Positions 13,787-15,972 of a stretch of 15,972 nt of DNA are shown one piece after another. The DNA comes from Rhodobacter sp. (GTDB taxonomy: Bacteria > Pseudomonadota > Alphaproteobacteria > Rhodobacterales > Rhodobacteraceae): the NCBI GenBank assembly GCA_013824055.1, contig PNNE01000132.1:1-15972 (forward strand), read 5' to 3'. Under the pieces are notes generated by a model. That model was not told where the DNA came from and ran no database searches. It saw nothing but the letters and a program-made list of their open reading frames with translations. Made by a program: the position numbers and the translations under genes. The stretch's first letter is position 1, and the number at the start of each line of letters is the position of its first letter.

Positions 13787-14835
13787 AAGGCCGTTTGCTG
13801 GTTCTGGACGAGATCGACGGTCGTCAGGCCGCCGCACTGCTGGTCGACGGGCAGCTGGAAGAGCTTGCCATCGACCCGCCGGGCGATGTGGCGATCCCTG
13901 GTGCGATCTACCGCGCCGTGGCCGACCGCCCGGTGAAGGGCCAGGGCGGCATCTTCGTCAAGCTGCCCGACGGGGCCTCGGGCTTTCTTCGGCAGATCTC
14001 GGGCGTGGCCCCCGGCCAGCGGCTTCTGGTCCAGGTCACCGGCCCGGCCGAACCTGGCAAGGCCATCCCCGTCACCTCGCGCCTGCTGTTCAAGTCCCGC
14101 TTTGCGATCATCACCCCTGATGCACCGGGCCTGAACATCTCGCGCAAGATCAAGGACGAGGAGCGGCGGGCAGACCTCTCGGACCTGGCGCAGACCGGGA
14201 TGGCGGGCGCAAGCGAGCGTCTGGGCCTGATCCTGCGCTCTGGCTGCCTGGAGGCCGAGGATCAGGCCATCGCCGAGGATATCACGGCGATGCGTGGCCT
14301 GGCCGAGGCAGTGCTGGATGACAGCACCGGCCCGCCCGAGCTGCTGGTCGACGGCCCCTCGGCGCATGACCTGGCGTTCCGCGACTGGCTGGACCCGGCT
14401 GTCGACGACGCCGACACCGACCCGGAAGGCTTTGACCGACACGGCGTGTCCGAAATGCTGGATGCGCTGCGGACCCCGCATGTCGGGCTGGAGGCTGGCG
14501 GGCATATGATGATCGAGCCGACCCGTGCGCTGGTATCGGTCGACGTGAACACCGGGCCCGATACCTCGCCGGCCGCCGCCCTGAAAGCCAACATCGCCGC
14601 CGCCCGCGACCTGCCGCGCCAGTTGCGCCTGCGGGGCCTTGGCGGTCAGGTCGTCGTGGACTTCGCCCCGATGCCGAAGCGGGACCGCCATATCCTGGAC
14701 CAGGTGCTGAAAGCGGCCTTCAGGACCGACGGCGAGGCCAACCTGGCAGGCTGGACCACGCTGGGCCTGTACGAGATGACCCGCAAGCGCGACCGCCTGC
14801 CCCTGTCCGACCTTTTGCCCGGGGGCGTGGCATGA
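13783..14835 (+). CDS. Short ribonuclease E/G-family protein without the zinc-link
   Basis: A 350-residue member of the RNase E/G family, which cuts single-stranded RNA endonucleolytically. An S1-like RNA-binding region spans about 35-100 (GGIFVKLPDGASGFL...RLLVQVT). The catalytic DNase I-like part has VSVDVNTG (Asp254) and GGQVVVDFAPM (Asp293), matching the two metal-binding aspartates of E. coli RNase E. It ends soon after EMTRKRD, where RNase E and G continue into the CPxC zinc-link and small domain. Both are missing here, so tetramerisation of the RNase E kind is unlikely. The ATG overlaps the maf stop and has GGAGG five bases upstream. A full-length RNase E is probably encoded elsewhere. 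The substrate is unknown. Confidence 0.88.
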   Translation: MKGRLLVLDEIDGRQAAALLVDGQLEELAIDPPGDVAIPGAIYRAVADRPVKGQGGIFVKLPDGASGFLRQISGVAPGQRLLVQVTGPAEPGKAIPVTSRLLFKSRFAIITPDAPGLNISRKIKDEERRADLSDLAQTGMAGASERLGLILRSGCLEAEDQAIAEDITAMRGLAEAVLDDSTGPPELLVDGPSAHDLAFRDWLDPAVDDADTDPEGFDRHGVSEMLDALRTPHVGLEAGGHMMIEPTRALVSVDVNTGPDTSPAAALKANIAAARDLPRQLRLRGLGGQVVVDFAPMPKRDRHILDQVLKAAFRTDGEANLAGWTTLGLYEMTRKRDRLPLSDLLPGGVA

Positions 14836-15008
14836 GTTGCCCGATCTGCGGCAAGCCCACCGCCGCCGATTACCGCCCGTTCTGCTCGCGTCGCTGCGCC
14901 GATGTTGACCTTGGCCGCTGGCTGACCGAAAGCTACCGAATCCCCGCCGGGACCGAGGAAGCTGCCGAAGAACAGCCGCCCGACCCCGCCCTGCCGAAGC
15001 CGCATTGA
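14832..15008 (+). CDS. yacG: DNA gyrase inhibitor YacG-type zinc-finger protein
   Basis: A 58-residue protein: a small zinc finger followed by a Pro/Glu-rich tail. The four zinc ligands are Cys3, Cys6 (SCPICGKP), Cys18 and Cys22 (FCSRRCADVDLGRW), the exact YacG pattern. The E. coli homologue binds GyrB and inhibits gyrase DNA binding. The same role here is inferred from family. The ATG at 14832 overlaps the RNase E/G stop (ATGA), so the gene is coupled to infA-maf-RNase. The tail after residue 40 is low-complexity and unlikely to be structured. Confidence 0.92.
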   Translation: MSCPICGKPTAADYRPFCSRRCADVDLGRWLTESYRIPAGTEEAAEEQPPDPALPKPH

Positions 15009-15023
15009 GGGACGTTTTCCCTC
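15007..15023 (+). terminator. Small hairpin after yacG (weak terminator candidate)
   Basis: GAGGGA (15007-15012) and TCCCTC (15018-15023) form a 6-bp stem with loop CGTTT, beginning within the yacG stop codon. No T-run follows, so intrinsic termination is doubtful. It lies between the infA unit and tRNA-Phe. Confidence 0.3.
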
Positions 15024-15068
15024 TGGACAGCCCCCCGCCGCTTGGGTATCACCCGCCCACCAAACGGT

Positions 15069-15144
15069 GCCCAGATAGCTCAGTTGGTAGAGCAGCGGAT
15101 TGAAAATCCGCGTGTCGCTGGTTCGATTCCGGCTCTGGGCACCA
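15069..15144 (+). tRNA. tRNA-Phe (GAA)
   Basis: A full 76-nt cloverleaf including encoded CCA. The acceptor GCCCAGA pairs with TCTGGGC, the D-arm is GCTC/GAGC, the anticodon stem is GCGGA/TCCGC with loop TTGAAAA, and the T-arm is GCTGG/CCGGC around TTCGATT. The anticodon GAA (15102-15104) reads UUC/UUU, so it carries phenylalanine. Acceptor, D and anticodon stems are fully Watson-Crick, and the T stem has one G-T pair. An integrase gene starts 61 bp downstream, so the 3' end of this tRNA is the likely attachment site. Confidence 0.98.
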
Positions 15145-15972
15145 CCTCCACCGCCAAGCCCTTGAATAGCATCAGCTTTGTCCTTGGATAGAGCGAGCGT
15201 AGAACATGGCGGAGAACAAAGCTGCACCCCACTCATTTGTGAAAGACGGGGTCTACTACTTCATCAGACGCGTTCCGAATGACCTTCGGCACCACTACAC
15301 GTCCCCGAAAATCTCCTACTCCCTGCGGACACGGTCGGTCACAGTGGCTGCTTCCCGCGCCATCAGGGCATCCCAGAAGCTGGACGAGTATTGGTATCAC
15401 CTCAGGATCAGCGACAGCGATCTGCCGGGAAAGCACAAGCTCCGCATGGCAGGAAACAGCGGCTTGGCCCCTTCCGCTCTGCCGATGGCATCTGCGGCGA
15501 ATGTAGCGGCCACCGTGAAGCTCTCAGAGGCGGTCAGCATCTACCTGCGCCTGAAGGGCAAGGGTCGCGCCATCACCTTCCAGCGGTCCGCTGAGAGGTC
15601 GTGTGGCTACGTCATCGACGTGTGCGGGGACAAGGACATCGCAGCTTACACCAAGGCGGATGCGAACGCCTTCCGCGACGATCTGCTGAAGCGCGGCCTC
15701 ACGGGCAGCAGCATCACCCGCATCTTCGGGACGGTTCGGTCAGTGATGAACTTCGCAGCCAGCGAGATCGGGATCGACTTCAGCAACCCCTTCGGCAAGG
15801 TGTACTACGACCGGAACGCTGGGGTCGAAGAGCGCGTTCCGCTCCCCATCGAAACGATCCGCAGCCTGCAGAAGGACTGCCGCCGCATCGACGATGATCT
15901 GCGTTGGCTGGTTGCCTTGGTCTCTGACACCGGGATGCGGCTTGCAGAAGCTGCAGGGCTGCTGAAGGACGA
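15119..15972 (+). mobile_element. Left edge of a tRNA-Phe-integrated element
   Basis: A tyrosine integrase gene begins 61 bp past the 3' end of an intact tRNA-Phe and points away from it. This is the typical arrangement of integrative elements and prophages that use a tRNA 3' end as attB and restore it on insertion. The composition beyond the tRNA appears less GC-rich than the genes before it. The exact att core cannot be set, because the other junction lies outside the window. The start given here is the T-arm of the tRNA and is approximate. Confidence 0.6.
15206..15972 (+). CDS. Tyrosine recombinase/integrase (DUF6538-type N-terminus), 3' end outside window
   Basis: 255 codons are visible and the frame is still open at the window end. 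The N-terminus (HSFVKDGVYYFIRRVPNDLR, 10-29; then SYSLRTRSV) resembles the DUF6538 domain found at the front of many phage-type integrases. A SAM-like core-binding region follows (AVSIYLRLKGKG..., then ITRIFGTVRSVMNFA). The start of the catalytic domain is seen as ALVSDTGMRLAEAAGL, with Arg245 as the first catalytic Arg. The remaining His, Arg and Tyr residues lie beyond the window, so intactness is unknown. The ATG at 15206 has only a weak ribosome binding site. The enzyme would recombine attP and the tRNA-Phe 3' end. No excisionase is visible. Confidence 0.88.
   Translation, partial: MAENKAAPHSFVKDGVYYFIRRVPNDLRHHYTSPKISYSLRTRSVTVAASRAIRASQKLDEYWYHLRISDSDLPGKHKLRMAGNSGLAPSALPMASAANVAATVKLSEAVSIYLRLKGKGRAITFQRSAERSCGYVIDVCGDKDIAAYTKADANAFRDDLLKRGLTGSSITRIFGTVRSVMNFAASEIGIDFSNPFGKVYYDRNAGVEERVPLPIETIRSLQKDCRRIDDDLRWLVALVSDTGMRLAEAAGLLKD

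Noticed and set aside
14646..15236. Minus-strand open frame across tRNA-Phe
   Set aside because: Its SRNRTSDTRIFNPLLYQLSYLG-type product is the translated antisense of a tRNA, a well-known annotation artefact.

Overview
The window looks like chromosomal DNA from an alphaproteobacterium of the Rhodobacterales (Rhodobacter/Paracoccus type). The reasons are the very high GC, the heavy use of ATGA start/stop overlaps, the gene order infA - maf - short RNase E/G - yacG, and an intergenic CCCGGGATATTTgg-type motif that I associate with that order. This placement is inferred from protein style and gene order, not from a database match.

Layout. Bases 2-307 are the 3' end of an RTX (calcium-binding repeat) protein. 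galE follows on the + strand at 323-1309. A minus-strand block covers 1310-4806. In transcription order it holds a PaaH-type 3-hydroxyacyl-CoA dehydrogenase, a beta-ketoadipyl-CoA-type thiolase, and, after a short gap, a mutarotase-like protein of unknown function. An AT-richer divergent control region lies at 4807-4964. It carries tandem palindromes that are good candidates for an operator. A tightly packed + strand operon fills 4965-12889: a two-domain flavoprotein of the 2-aminobenzoyl-CoA monooxygenase/reductase (salicylyl-CoA 5-hydroxylase-like) type, an SDR dehydrogenase, a MarR regulator, an enoyl-CoA hydratase-like protein, an acyl-CoA dehydrogenase, a 4-hydroxybenzoyl-CoA-type thioesterase, a RidA-like protein and a 2-aminobenzoate/benzoate-CoA ligase. 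Housekeeping genes follow: infA, maf, RNase E/G and yacG. Then comes a complete tRNA-Phe(GAA), and immediately after it the start of a tyrosine integrase that runs off the window. This is probably the edge of an integrative element.

How the genes fit together. The two divergent units read as one catabolic module for 2-aminobenzoate (anthranilate) or a close analogue, of the aerobic CoA-thioester hybrid type described in Azoarcus evansii. The ligase would make the aryl-CoA. The flavoprotein would hydroxylate and reduce the ring. The dehydrogenases and hydratase would carry out ring opening and beta-oxidation-like steps. The thiolase would release succinyl-CoA and acetyl-CoA. The MarR protein encoded inside the operon is the obvious candidate to bind the palindromes between the two units. 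Substrate identity is inferred from family and context only.

The pathway type is known. The less ordinary points are a RidA-like protein without the usual catalytic arginine in a pathway whose intermediate is an enamine, a hydratase with an altered active site, several short tandem repeats (three of period 14 bp) around the minus-strand genes, and a zinc-link-less RNase E/G. I saw no CRISPR array, complete insertion sequence or defence system.
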